Assembly (NCBI GenBank): GCA_964436635.1
Contig: CAYTDM010000001.1
Span: 124,001-188,000 of the forward strand
Length of the DNA stretch: 64,000 bases
DNA from: DASRQK01 sp964436635
Lineage (GTDB): Bacteria > Bacteroidota > Bacteroidia > Sphingobacteriales > Sphingobacteriaceae
Reading direction: 5' to 3'
Under the pieces are notes generated by a model that was not told the origin of the DNA, did not search any database, and saw only the letters and a program-made list of their open reading frames with translations. The position numbers and the translations under genes are program-made. Shown here one piece after another: positions 50,825 to 59,406 of this stretch. Each line of letters opens with the position of its first letter. The first letter of the stretch is position 1.

Positions 50825-52189
50825 ATGAAAAGATATGTCAATGTATTACCGCTATTAATTAGCGGAGTATTTTTGGGGATATTCCTATTGAGCTCTTGCT
50901 CAAATTCGAAAACCACAGATAATAAGGCTCATCAACACGATGACCACGATCATTCCCATGATGACCACGATCATGATCATTCACATGATGACCACGATCA
51001 TTCCCATGATGACCACGACCACGATCACTCACATGATGACCACGATCACGATCACTCACATGATGACCACGATCACGATCACTCACATGACGACCACGAC
51101 CACGATCATTCACATGATGACCACGATCACTCACATGACGACCACGACCACGATCATGAAGTAGAATTGGAAGAAGGCCAAGTTTCTATGTCGGACAAAC
51201 AATTTAAAGAATTAGGTCTTTCCATTCATACCATCGAATTTACTCCATACGAGCAAGTTGTCAGAACCTCTGGTAAACTCTTACCCGCTTTAGGTCAAGA
51301 GCAAGTCATTGTGGCGAAACAGGCGGGTATTGTGTCCTTAAATGCAAGGAATTTGGCTCCAGGAAAGGCTGTCCGTTCCGGCGATCTCATCGCGCATATA
51401 TCTGATAAAAAGTTAGTGAATGGTGAACAATTCAGCCGCCTAAAATTAGAGCATGACGTTGTTCAAAATGAATTCAATCGGGCACAGGCATTAATGAGAG
51501 ATTCATTAATTTCAACATCTGCCTTTAATGAAATTCGCTTAAAGTACGAACAACTAAAAGTGGCGATGAATACCTATTCAAACGTCAGTGAAAAAGGATC
51601 TGCTCATAATGCGCCCTTGACAGGATATCTAAAAAATTTATTGGTCACAGAAGGAGCCTTTGTCAATGCAGGCGATGTGATAGCGGTAGTTACCACAAAT
51701 AAACAGTTAAGACTTCAGGCTGATGTGCCAGAAAAGTATGCTTCATTTTTGCCCACGCTGAAGACCGCAAATATTAAAACCGCTACTGGTGAGCAGGTAA
51801 TCGAACTGGATCAGCTGAATGGAAAACTTGTTTCATACGGAAGAAATTTAGATGAGCAATCTCATTTAATTCCCGTTTTATTTGAGTTTGATAATCAAGG
51901 TGATTTATATGCTGGCGGGTATGTAGAGGTATATTTGAAGGGCGCTGCAAAGAACGCATTTACTGTTCCATTAAGCGCATTGGTGGAAGAACAAGGCATG
52001 TATTTTGTTTTTGTTCGAGAAAAACCAACCATTTATCGAAAAAAATTAGTCCAAGTTCAATCACAAAATGGAAAAATGGCACAAATCAAGTCTGGATTGG
52101 CCTTGGGTAACCAGGTCGTCACAAACGGCGCGATACATCTCAAGTTAGCCAGCATGAATTCTGCCATTCCACATTCACATGCACACTAA
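50825..52189 (+). CDS. RND efflux periplasmic adaptor lipoprotein with His/Asp repeat (CusB-like)
   Basis: Membrane-fusion subunit linking the RND pump to the outer-membrane channel. A lipoprotein signal ends LLSSCSN (Cys25). Residues about 36-111 consist almost only of His, Asp and Ser in repeats of the type DHDHSHDD, with about 34 His. The conserved adaptor body follows: a barrel-sandwich part with SLNARNLAPGKAVRSGDLIA, a helical hairpin (SRLKLEHDVVQNEFNRAQALMRD), LLVTEGAFVNAGDVIAVV and a C-terminal domain (FTVPLSALVEEQGMYFVFV, LALGNQVVTNGAIHLK). It ends SHAH. The repeat is probably a metal-collecting arm feeding the pump. The pump gene follows after 29 bases. Confidence 0.9.
   Translation: MKRYVNVLPLLISGVFLGIFLLSSCSNSKTTDNKAHQHDDHDHSHDDHDHDHSHDDHDHSHDDHDHDHSHDDHDHDHSHDDHDHDHSHDDHDHDHSHDDHDHSHDDHDHDHEVELEEGQVSMSDKQFKELGLSIHTIEFTPYEQVVRTSGKLLPALGQEQVIVAKQAGIVSLNARNLAPGKAVRSGDLIAHISDKKLVNGEQFSRLKLEHDVVQNEFNRAQALMRDSLISTSAFNEIRLKYEQLKVAMNTYSNVSEKGSAHNAPLTGYLKNLLVTEGAFVNAGDVIAVVTTNKQLRLQADVPEKYASFLPTLKTANIKTATGEQVIELDQLNGKLVSYGRNLDEQSHLIPVLFEFDNQGDLYAGGYVEVYLKGAAKNAFTVPLSALVEEQGMYFVFVREKPTIYRKKLVQVQSQNGKMAQIKSGLALGNQVVTNGAIHLKLASMNSAIPHSHAH
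50936..51158 (+). repeat. tandem DNA repeat encoding the His/Asp arm
   Basis: Imperfect tandem copies of CATGATGACCACGATCA-like units with synonymous changes (cac/cat, gac/gat) that keep the His-Asp pattern. Copy number may vary between strains, and short-read assembly may have collapsed units. Confidence 0.85.
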
Positions 52190-52218
52190 CGGATTATTTA
52201 ATTTAAAAGACTCAAGCA

Positions 52219-55200
52219 ATGTTAAATGCAATCATATCATTTTCATTAAATAATCGATTGGCCGTTTTAGTCCTGTCGCTGTTGTTAACACTGGGCGGGA
52301 TTTTTGTGGCGAACCAAATGGAGGTAGATGTATTTCCTGATTTAAATGCTCCGACAGTCGTCGTGATGACGGAAGCACAAGGCATGGCGCCTGAAGAGGT
52401 AGAACGCATGGTGACCTTCCCGATTGAAACTGCAGTCAATGGCGCGACCGATGTAAGAAGGGTTCGTTCTACATCTACCACCGGGTTTTCCGTGATTTGG
52501 GTGGAATTTGATTGGGGAACCGATATTTTTAAAGCGAGGCAAATCGTATCTGAGAAATTGGCCGCCATGAGCGAAGCACTTCCATCTCATATTGGAAAAC
52601 CTACCCTTGGCCCACAATCTTCCATTTTAGGCGAAGTGTTAATCGTGGGATTAACGGCAGACACAACCAATATGATGGACCTGAGGACCTATGCAGATTG
52701 GACGATTCGACCTCGATTATTAGCTACCGGAGGCGTGGCGCAAGTCACTGTTTTAGGTGGAGATATTAAAGAATATCAAATTTTACTCGACCCGCTAAAA
52801 ATGCAACACTTCCACGTAGGTTTAGAAGATGCCATGGAAGCTTTAGAAGAAGTAAATCAAAATATTTCTGGAGGTGTTTTATATGGTTCGGGCAATGAAT
52901 ATCTAGTAACTGGCCAAATTGCGACTTCAAATCTTGAAGAAATAGGAAGCACTTTGGTGAAGCTGGATAATGGACAACCCATCGTCTTAGACCAAATAGC
53001 AACCATTAAAATTGGTTACAAAACGCCCAAAATAGGCACAGCCTCTGAACGCGGCAAGCCAGCTGTTTTATTGACAGTGACCAAACAACCCGGTACGAGT
53101 ACCATCGAGCTCACTGAAAAATTAGATGCTGAATTAGCAGATTTACAATCATCACTGAAGAATGATGTTAAAATATCCTCGGATGCCTTCCGACAAAGTC
53201 GTTTTATTGATCAATCTATATCCAACGTAAAATCATCTTTGTATGAAGGATGTTTGTTTGTGGCCATTGTGCTCTTTTTCTTTTTAATGAATGCGAGAAC
53301 CACTGTGATATCATTGGTCGCTATACCACTATCTTTATTAGCCTCCATTTTAATTTTGAAAATGTTAGGTCTAACGATTAATACTATGAGTTTAGGTGGA
53401 ATGGCCATCGCTATTGGATCTTTGGTGGATGATGCAATTGTGGATGTTGAAAACGTTTTTAGACATTTAAAAGAAAATAAACTAAAACCGCAAGTAGAAC
53501 GATTATCGACCTTAGAGGTAGTCTATATCGCATCCAAGGAAGTGCGCATGCCGATTTTAAATTCTACACTTATTATCGTCGCATCCTTTTTACCCCTGTT
53601 TTTCTTATCGGGCATGGAAGGTCGCATGTTAGTGCCACTCGGTATTTCATTTGTGGTTTCTTTGTTTGCCTCTACCCTAATAGCGCTGACTTTAACTCCG
53701 GTGATGTGTTCGTATTTATTAGCGAATGACAAACAATTAGCTGGAAAAAATGAGATAAAGGAAACGTGGGTGACTCGAAAACTAAAAAATGGCTATGAAC
53801 GTCTCATGAGGCGGGTATTCAAATTACAAAAAACCGTGTTGATCGTTTCCTTCTTGATTTTGTTAGGCTCCATCTTTTTATTCTTTGGCTTTGGTCGAAG
53901 TTTTTTACCTCCATTTAATGAAGGCTCGTACACGATAAATGTTTCCACCATGCCTGGGGTCTCATTAGAAGAGTCGGATAAAATTGGACGCATAGCAGAA
54001 CAAATACTGATGGAGGTTCCTGAAATTAAAACTATCATTCGTAAAACAGGAAGAGCAGAATTGGATGAACATGCCTTAGGTATTCATGTTTCAGAACTTG
54101 AAGCACCCTTTGAGCTTTTAGATCGGCCTCGGGACGCGGTAACTGCAGACATTCGGGATCGATTATCCCATTTAGCAGGTGTAAACTTAGAGATTGGCCA
54201 ACCCATTTCACACCGAATCGACGCGATGTTATCCGGAACCAAAGCCAATATCGCGATTAAGTTATTTGGGAACGATTTAAACACTTTATATGCATTAGGA
54301 AATGACATAAAATCATCTATTCAGGGGATTGAGGGGATCGCTGACTTAAATGTGGAACCTCAAGTAGAACGTCCGCAATTAAGCATTGTGCCAAAACGCA
54401 TGATGTTAGCTCGATATGGGGTCACCATGCCACAATTTCAATCAAGCATTGGCGTGCTTTTAGGTGGTTCGGTAGTTTCACAAGTATATGAAGACGGAAA
54501 AACCTACGATTTAACCTTGAAAGTTTCCGATGATTTTCGTGGAAATATTGACCAAATTAAGGATTTATTCATTGAGGCCAACGGGCAAAAAATACCTCTA
54601 AGTCAATTGGCAGATATTAAATCTACCTCCGGTCCCAATGCGATTAATCGTGAAAATGTACAAAGACACTTGGTAATTAGTGCGAACACAGCGGGAAGAG
54701 ATTTGCGCAGCGTAGTGGAAGACATACAATCCACTATTCAAGATAATATCGATCTTCCAGAGGATTACTACATTCAATATGGAGGCCAATTTGAAAGCGA
54801 ATCCGCGGCTTCAAAAACTCTTTTAACGACGTCTATTTTTGCAATTCTAATCATTTTTATGTTGATTTATTATCAATTTAAAGACGTACGCCAATCTCTT
54901 TTAATTTTATTAAATCTTCCAATGGCCTTGATTGGTGGAGTATTAATTATTTGGTTTACAAGTGGGGTCGTGAGCATTCCTGCCATTATCGGGTTTATTT
55001 CTCTTTTTGGAATCGCCACAAGAAACGGTTTGTTACTGGTCGATCGATATAATAACTTACTATCAGAAGGGCACAGTTTGGAAGATGCTATAAAAATAGG
55101 TTCGAAAGATCGCTTAATTCCTATTTTAATGATGGCTATTTCTACGGCTTTGGCCTTGATCCCTTTAGCATTAAGATCCGATGCAGCTGGAAATGAAATT

Positions 55201-55341
55201 CAAAGCCCCATGGCACAAGTCATTTTGGGCGGTTTATTAACTTCCACTGCGCTGAACATGATTATCATTCCATTGCTTTATCGCTGGCAACATGAAAAGT
55301 GGAATTCAAATTTGGAGACTTCAAACATTAGCAAAGTATGA
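52219..55341 (+). CDS. heavy-metal RND efflux pump inner-membrane subunit (CusA/CzcA family)
   Basis: Proton-driven exporter of 1040 residues. RND topology is evident: a first helix (about 10-30) followed by the N-terminal porter loop, a helix block around 330-530 with GGMAIAIGSLVDDAIVDVENVF (proton-relay Asp residues), a second porter loop, and a C-terminal block with LLNLPMALIGGVLIIWF, GFISLFGIATRNGLLLVDRY and LIPILMMAISTALALIPLAL. VFPDLNAPTVVVMTEAQG and the family's VERMVTFPIE segment show heavy-metal rather than drug RND type. Whether it exports Cu/Ag or Zn/Co/Cd needs the binding-site residues checked by alignment. Confidence 0.95.
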   Translation: MLNAIISFSLNNRLAVLVLSLLLTLGGIFVANQMEVDVFPDLNAPTVVVMTEAQGMAPEEVERMVTFPIETAVNGATDVRRVRSTSTTGFSVIWVEFDWGTDIFKARQIVSEKLAAMSEALPSHIGKPTLGPQSSILGEVLIVGLTADTTNMMDLRTYADWTIRPRLLATGGVAQVTVLGGDIKEYQILLDPLKMQHFHVGLEDAMEALEEVNQNISGGVLYGSGNEYLVTGQIATSNLEEIGSTLVKLDNGQPIVLDQIATIKIGYKTPKIGTASERGKPAVLLTVTKQPGTSTIELTEKLDAELADLQSSLKNDVKISSDAFRQSRFIDQSISNVKSSLYEGCLFVAIVLFFFLMNARTTVISLVAIPLSLLASILILKMLGLTINTMSLGGMAIAIGSLVDDAIVDVENVFRHLKENKLKPQVERLSTLEVVYIASKEVRMPILNSTLIIVASFLPLFFLSGMEGRMLVPLGISFVVSLFASTLIALTLTPVMCSYLLANDKQLAGKNEIKETWVTRKLKNGYERLMRRVFKLQKTVLIVSFLILLGSIFLFFGFGRSFLPPFNEGSYTINVSTMPGVSLEESDKIGRIAEQILMEVPEIKTIIRKTGRAELDEHALGIHVSELEAPFELLDRPRDAVTADIRDRLSHLAGVNLEIGQPISHRIDAMLSGTKANIAIKLFGNDLNTLYALGNDIKSSIQGIEGIADLNVEPQVERPQLSIVPKRMMLARYGVTMPQFQSSIGVLLGGSVVSQVYEDGKTYDLTLKVSDDFRGNIDQIKDLFIEANGQKIPLSQLADIKSTSGPNAINRENVQRHLVISANTAGRDLRSVVEDIQSTIQDNIDLPEDYYIQYGGQFESESAASKTLLTTSIFAILIIFMLIYYQFKDVRQSLLILLNLPMALIGGVLIIWFTSGVVSIPAIIGFISLFGIATRNGLLLVDRYNNLLSEGHSLEDAIKIGSKDRLIPILMMAISTALALIPLALRSDAAGNEIQSPMAQVILGGLLTSTALNMIIIPLLYRWQHEKWNSNLETSNISKV

Positions 55342-56561
55342 AAAAAACATTTGTAGTATGGGCAGTATTCAGTTTGACAATGGCAGGACCTGTTAAAAGT
55401 CAACAAAACAACCCACAGACTATTCAATCAGGAGGTGCGTCATCCATCGATCATATGATTCAAACCATGTTGACCAATAATCCTCGATTAAGTGCCGTGA
55501 AACATTTTTTAGAAGCTGAGAAAATGGATAATTTGGTAGGGTTAACTCCTTCGGATCCGGTCGTATCTGTAAATTATTTAAAGCCAAATCCACGCATAAG
55601 AAATCAACGATTCGATTATGAAATTTCTCAAGAATTTGATTTTCCAACTGTTTACGGCAGAAAGAAGACAGTCGCTAAGTATAAAAATGCGGGGATCGAT
55701 TATGAATTTTCGATTGCTCGGCAAGAAATGGTGCATGAAATTCTTCAAATCTGGTTATCCGCTGTGTATTTTAAAAAAAGAGTTGAACATTTTGATCAAC
55801 AATGGTTGCATGCGGATCGCTTAGCCAAAGCGAATCAAGACGCTTTTCATCTGGGTCAAGCAAGCGTGTTGGATAGAAATAAAGCGCAATTGTTTGCGGC
55901 GCAAATAAAAAAAGAGGTTGATTTTTCGATGATAGAAGTACAAACTGCTGAGAATAAATTATTTCAATTAAATGGTGGAAAAGCGATCGCAAATTTACCA
56001 ACCGAATATCCAATGGATTGGAAAGTTGCTACCACCTTTGAAGACTGGTATCAGCTAAACGTCTTAAAATCTGGTCTGCTTATGCAGGTCCAAAATGAAG
56101 TGGAAGTGAGTAAAGCTAATGAAAAGTTGGCTCAAGCGAAATGGTTGCCCAGTTTTCAAGTCGGTTTTATGCGCGAACAAGACATCGAGGTAGACTTTAA
56201 AGGAGTGACCCTCGGGATGACCATTCCCTTATGGCAAAATAAAAACGTCACTAATCAAGCCAGATCACAACGTTTGGCTGCAGAAAGCAACTTTAAAGAA
56301 GAACAATTAATGGTCTATTTAAGTTATCAGCAGGCTTTTGAAAAAGCGAAAGCTTGGGAAAAGCAGCTAAACGAGATAAAAACAATTCTTAGTGATTCTA
56401 CGAATCCAGACTTGTTGAAAAAGGCCTTTGATTTAGGAGAAATGACCTTGGTGGAGTACATGGTAGAACTCGGCATGTACTACGATTTGCAAGAAAAATA
56501 TTTGGAAGCAGAATTCGCGTATTTTTCAAGCTTAGCGGCATTGGCAACCTTGAAATATTAA
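55338..56561 (+). CDS. TolC-family outer-membrane channel of the metal efflux system
   Basis: Outer-membrane component of the tripartite pump. A signal peptide (about 1-22, MAGPVKSQ) is followed by long alpha-helical repeats typical of TolC proteins: MIQTMLTNNPRLSAVKHFLEAEKM, AKANQDAFHLGQASVLDRNKAQL and FKGVTLGMTIPLWQNKNVTNQARSQ. Length 407. It overlaps the pump gene by four bases (ATGA), so the three genes form one operon in order B-A-C, closed by the terminator at 56581. Confidence 0.92.
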   Translation: MKKTFVVWAVFSLTMAGPVKSQQNNPQTIQSGGASSIDHMIQTMLTNNPRLSAVKHFLEAEKMDNLVGLTPSDPVVSVNYLKPNPRIRNQRFDYEISQEFDFPTVYGRKKTVAKYKNAGIDYEFSIARQEMVHEILQIWLSAVYFKKRVEHFDQQWLHADRLAKANQDAFHLGQASVLDRNKAQLFAAQIKKEVDFSMIEVQTAENKLFQLNGGKAIANLPTEYPMDWKVATTFEDWYQLNVLKSGLLMQVQNEVEVSKANEKLAQAKWLPSFQVGFMREQDIEVDFKGVTLGMTIPLWQNKNVTNQARSQRLAAESNFKEEQLMVYLSYQQAFEKAKAWEKQLNEIKTILSDSTNPDLLKKAFDLGEMTLVEYMVELGMYYDLQEKYLEAEFAYFSSLAALATLKY

Positions 56562-56580
56562 AAAAAAACGTTTAAAAGTT

Positions 56581-56621
56581 CGATGTGTGGGCAGCATAAT
56601 TTGCCTACACATCGTATTTTT
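56581..56621. terminator. bidirectional intrinsic terminator between efflux operon and rluA
   Basis: CGATGTGTGGGCA and TGCCTACACATCG pair over 13 bp (one G-U on the plus strand) around an 8-base loop; TATTTTTCT follows on the plus strand and ...TTTTAAACGTTTTTTTTT on the minus strand. The right arm contains the last codons of the rluA-family gene. Confidence 0.85.
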
Positions 56622-57348
56622 CTAATTGTTTCAGGAGCGTCGCAAAATCTTTTGGATAGGGCGCTTCAAATTGATATGCCTTCCCCTCAATGGAAAATGC
56701 AATAGACTGGGCGTGTAACGCAAATCTTTTCATGATTGGCTGTTCTTCTTGGCCCTTACTTAAACTGAATCCTTTCCGTTTTATTTCAGATAAATAAACT
56801 GGTTTTCCTTTATAAAGGGTGTCGCCTACGATGGCTGCACGTTGCGTAGCTAAATGAATACGAATCTGGTGCATCCTTCCCGTTATAGGTCGACATTCCA
56901 CCAAAGTATAGTTTCTGAAAAATTGTAAAGACTTAAAATAGGTTTCTGCCTTCTTTCCGTTCGCCCGATCAATGCTTACATTTCTATTTCCTTGATTTAA
57001 GATGGGTAAATCCACTAATAAATCATCAAAATTATGAATCCCTCCTATTATGGCATGATAAACTTTTTTTACCCGTCTTTTTTCAAACTCTATGGAAATC
57101 GCCCGATACGTTTCTGGGTTTTTTGCAAGTAGCACCAAACCAGAAGTTTCCTTGTCTAATCGATGACAAATCTGAATATCTTCATTGTATTTTTTGGCTA
57201 ATCGCAATAAATTCAACTCCCCCCCATCTCGCTCATCGACCGATGCTAAAAATGCCGGTTTATTCACCACAATTAAATCAACGTCTTCATGGATGATCAA
57301 TTCACTAAATTTCGGAAACTTAACAGGAAATTCTATGCCCTCTTTCAT
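56605..57348 (-). CDS. RluA-family RNA pseudouridine synthase
   Basis: Isomerises uridine in rRNA or tRNA. The 247 residues contain HEDVDLIVVNKPAFLAS, the catalytic-Asp motif CHRLDKETSGLVLLAKN (RLDKxTSG) and GRMHQIRIHLATQRAAIVGD near the C-terminus. There is no S4 domain in the first 15 residues, so it is the short, RluC/D-lacking-S4 or TruC-like type. Exact target unknown. Convergent with the efflux operon and sharing its terminator. Confidence 0.92.
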   Translation of the reverse strand: MKEGIEFPVKFPKFSELIIHEDVDLIVVNKPAFLASVDERDGGELNLLRLAKKYNEDIQICHRLDKETSGLVLLAKNPETYRAISIEFEKRRVKKVYHAIIGGIHNFDDLLVDLPILNQGNRNVSIDRANGKKAETYFKSLQFFRNYTLVECRPITGRMHQIRIHLATQRAAIVGDTLYKGKPVYLSEIKRKGFSLSKGQEEQPIMKRFALHAQSIAFSIEGKAYQFEAPYPKDFATLLKQLEKYDV

Positions 57349-57376
57349 CCTGCAATATTAGCTAATTTTTTGGAAT

Positions 57377-57384
57377 TAGTTTTG
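57377..57384 (+). promoter_or_regulatory. -7 promoter element (TAGTTTTG) of the NlpE-META gene
   Basis: TAGTTTTG fits TAnnTTTG and ends 53 bases before the ATG at 57438. Confidence 0.35.
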
Positions 57385-57437
57385 TAGGTTGAAAAGATAT
57401 ACTTATATTTATTTTTATTAACTACTTACTTTTAATC

Positions 57438-58235
57438 ATGAAAACATTTAAAATACTTGTTGCTGACCTAAGCGTTAGTTTATTGTTAGGGGTTATAGGG
57501 TGCCAAAGTCAATCTTCAAATACAGCCACAAAGGAAGACCAATTGGCCATGACAATTGGGGATCAAAGCAGAAATGCCTTGGATTGGGAAGGTTTATATG
57601 TAGGCGAATTACCTTGTGCAGATTGCCCTGGCATTAAAACCGCTTTGTTTATTGGAAATGATGGAAAATATGAGTTGCAGACACGCTATGTAGATCGAGG
57701 AGATGAAGTATTTATCGAGCGGGGAACCTTTGGATGGAATGCTAAAGGAAGTAAAATTACTTTAAGTGAAGGTGAAAATAGATCTTATTTGGTTGGTGAA
57801 AATCAATTGTTTGTGCTGGATGAAAATCAAGAAGTTATTCAAGGGGAATTAAAAGATCATTATCGTCTTGTAAAAACGGAGGTGAGCTTGACAGATACCT
57901 ATTGGAAATTGATTGAAATTTACGGTAAAGAAACTGCAGGTATTAAAACCATGCGTGAACCTTATTTAAAATTAAATAGTGCGGATTTACGTGCAGAAGC
58001 TACTGGTGGATGTAATGGATTAGGTGGAGGATATGAGTTAAAAGACAATCAGTGGGGGTTAAAGTTCACTCAATTTATGAGTACGCAAATGGCTTGTGAA
58101 AACATGGAAATTGAGCAACAATTTAATCAAGTCATGCAACAAACAGATTCTTACGTTATCTCAAACGACACGTTACAATTGATTCGTGCACGCATGGCTC
58201 CTCTTGCAAAATTTAAAGCCATACACGTAAAATAA
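57438..58235 (+). CDS. NlpE-META two-domain lipoprotein
   Basis: 265-residue lipoprotein. The signal ends VIGCQSQ (Cys about 22). The N-terminal domain (about 50-140) is NlpE-like: WEGLYVGELPCADCPGIK contains the CxxC motif of NlpE/CutF, a copper-homeostasis and adhesion sensor; GNDGKYELQTRYVDRGDE and GTFGWNAKGSKITL complete the small barrel. The C-terminal half (about 150-262) is a META/HslJ domain (DTYWKLIEIYG, TGGCNGLGGGYE, MSTQMACENMEIEQQF). The fusion occurs in other Bacteroidota. Its position between the efflux operon and the CDF exporter fits envelope metal stress. Confidence 0.87.
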   Translation: MKTFKILVADLSVSLLLGVIGCQSQSSNTATKEDQLAMTIGDQSRNALDWEGLYVGELPCADCPGIKTALFIGNDGKYELQTRYVDRGDEVFIERGTFGWNAKGSKITLSEGENRSYLVGENQLFVLDENQEVIQGELKDHYRLVKTEVSLTDTYWKLIEIYGKETAGIKTMREPYLKLNSADLRAEATGGCNGLGGGYELKDNQWGLKFTQFMSTQMACENMEIEQQFNQVMQQTDSYVISNDTLQLIRARMAPLAKFKAIHVK

Positions 58236-58345
58236 TGGGTTTTATTCGGATTTAAACCGAAGATTCAAATTATCTATGGAACTTTGGGATGTTCGAGGAT
58301 CTAAATTAACAATGTTTTAAATAAAAGGTTTTGTCTAAAATTCTC

Positions 58346-59320
58346 CTATTTGTAATGTTTTTGATTTTTACTGACAATGTCGACATCCCAAGGTATCATC
58401 TTTTTAAAGGGTTCTGTCCTTATGGGACAATTTGAGACTTGACAATAACTGCAACATTCAGGAACACAAGGGTCCACATGAATAAATATTTCTGTTTTTG
58501 CAAGGTGTGCAGAATTTATGGCATTGTCTATCGCACTCATTTCCTCGTGCACAACTTGGAGTTCATAATAGCTCGGCATGGTTACGTGGCAATCCATGTG
58601 TAATTCTTGCCCATACCGTTGAACACGCAAATTATGAATGTCAATCCATGTTTCTTTTCTGTTTTTTTCTAAAACTTCTATAATTTCTTTTACTATTTCC
58701 ACATCGGATTCATCCATTAATCCACCTATTGATTTGCGGAGCAAGTAATAACCATTAATCAATATAAACAGGCCTAAACCAAGGGAAATTACAATGTCTA
58801 ACCAGCTCCAACCGGTTAAATAAATCAGTACAAGTCCGACTAATAATCCCAATGTGCTATAGGCATCCGTTTGTAAATGTTTTCCATCCGCTTCGATGGT
58901 CAGCGAATTTAGTTTTTTACTTTGCACTACTAAATGCGTTCCGTAAGCCCAGTTAACCACTCCTGTCAAAGCAATCAACCCGATACCTTCTAATAAGTTT
59001 TCAATTTCTTCAGGAAAAAATAAGTTATAAATGGCTTTTCCTAAAATCAAAACGCCCGCAATGAAAATTAAGCCCCCTTCCAGAAATACTGAAAAAAACT
59101 CCACTTTTCCGTGACCGTAGGGATGATTTTCATCCTTTGGCTTGGCCGCTAAATGTATACTATAAAACGCAAAACCCGAAGCCACCACATTCACAATGCT
59201 TTCCATGGCATCTGTTAAAATCGCATTGGAGCCTGTAATTAAAAATGCCGAAAATTTAATCAACATTAAGAGTCCACCAAGGATTAATGAAATCGTAATT
59301 AAACGTTTTTGACGGTTCAT
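58346..59320 (-). CDS. cation diffusion facilitator with Cys-rich C-terminal tail
   Basis: Divalent-metal/proton antiporter. I choose the ATG at 59320 (MNRQKRLITIS) because the -7 promoter at 59349-59356 would place transcription start beyond the GTG at 59347. Six membrane helices are expected in 324 residues. HPYGHGKVEFFS marks the family, and the transport sites DAMESIVN (helix 2) and ADGKHLQTDAYSTLG (helix 5, His and Asp) are intact. A cytoplasmic ferredoxin-like domain follows (VQRYGQELHMDCHVTMPS). The end is unusual: HVDPCVPECCSYCQVSNCP has six Cys within 17 residues, a possible extra metal site. Confidence 0.92.
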   Translation of the reverse strand: MNRQKRLITISLILGGLLMLIKFSAFLITGSNAILTDAMESIVNVVASGFAFYSIHLAAKPKDENHPYGHGKVEFFSVFLEGGLIFIAGVLILGKAIYNLFFPEEIENLLEGIGLIALTGVVNWAYGTHLVVQSKKLNSLTIEADGKHLQTDAYSTLGLLVGLVLIYLTGWSWLDIVISLGLGLFILINGYYLLRKSIGGLMDESDVEIVKEIIEVLEKNRKETWIDIHNLRVQRYGQELHMDCHVTMPSYYELQVVHEEMSAIDNAINSAHLAKTEIFIHVDPCVPECCSYCQVSNCPIRTEPFKKMIPWDVDIVSKNQKHYK

Positions 59321-59348
59321 CAAATGATTTTTTTGCCTAAAATACACA

Positions 59349-59356
59349 CAAAGATA
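59349..59356 (-). promoter_or_regulatory. -7 promoter element (TATCTTTG) of the CDF gene
   Basis: Minus-strand TATCTTTG fits TAnnTTTG, 28 bases before the ATG at 59320. It decides against the upstream GTG start. Confidence 0.5.
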
Positions 59357-59392
59357 GGTTTAAATCTTCATATAAATTATCCAGAAAACTTA

Positions 59393-59400
59393 TATATTTG
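59393..59400 (+). promoter_or_regulatory. -7 promoter element (TATATTTG) of the aminotransferase gene
   Basis: TATATTTG fits TAnnTTTG and ends six bases before the ATG at 59407. It faces away from the CDF promoter 36 bases to the left. Confidence 0.5.
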
Positions 59401-59406
59401 TTGGAT

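Noticed and set aside
50859..51134. Minus-strand and shifted-frame ORFs across the His/Asp repeat
   Set aside because: They are by-products of the repetitive DNA; only the plus-strand adaptor frame has a signal peptide and a conserved body.
50936..51158. CRISPR-like regular repeat
   Set aside because: The units are contiguous, have no unique spacers and encode the His/Asp arm in frame.
58245..58261. TTCGG/CCGAA hairpin after the NlpE-META gene
   Set aside because: Only five pairs and no T-run, so it is not supported as a terminator.
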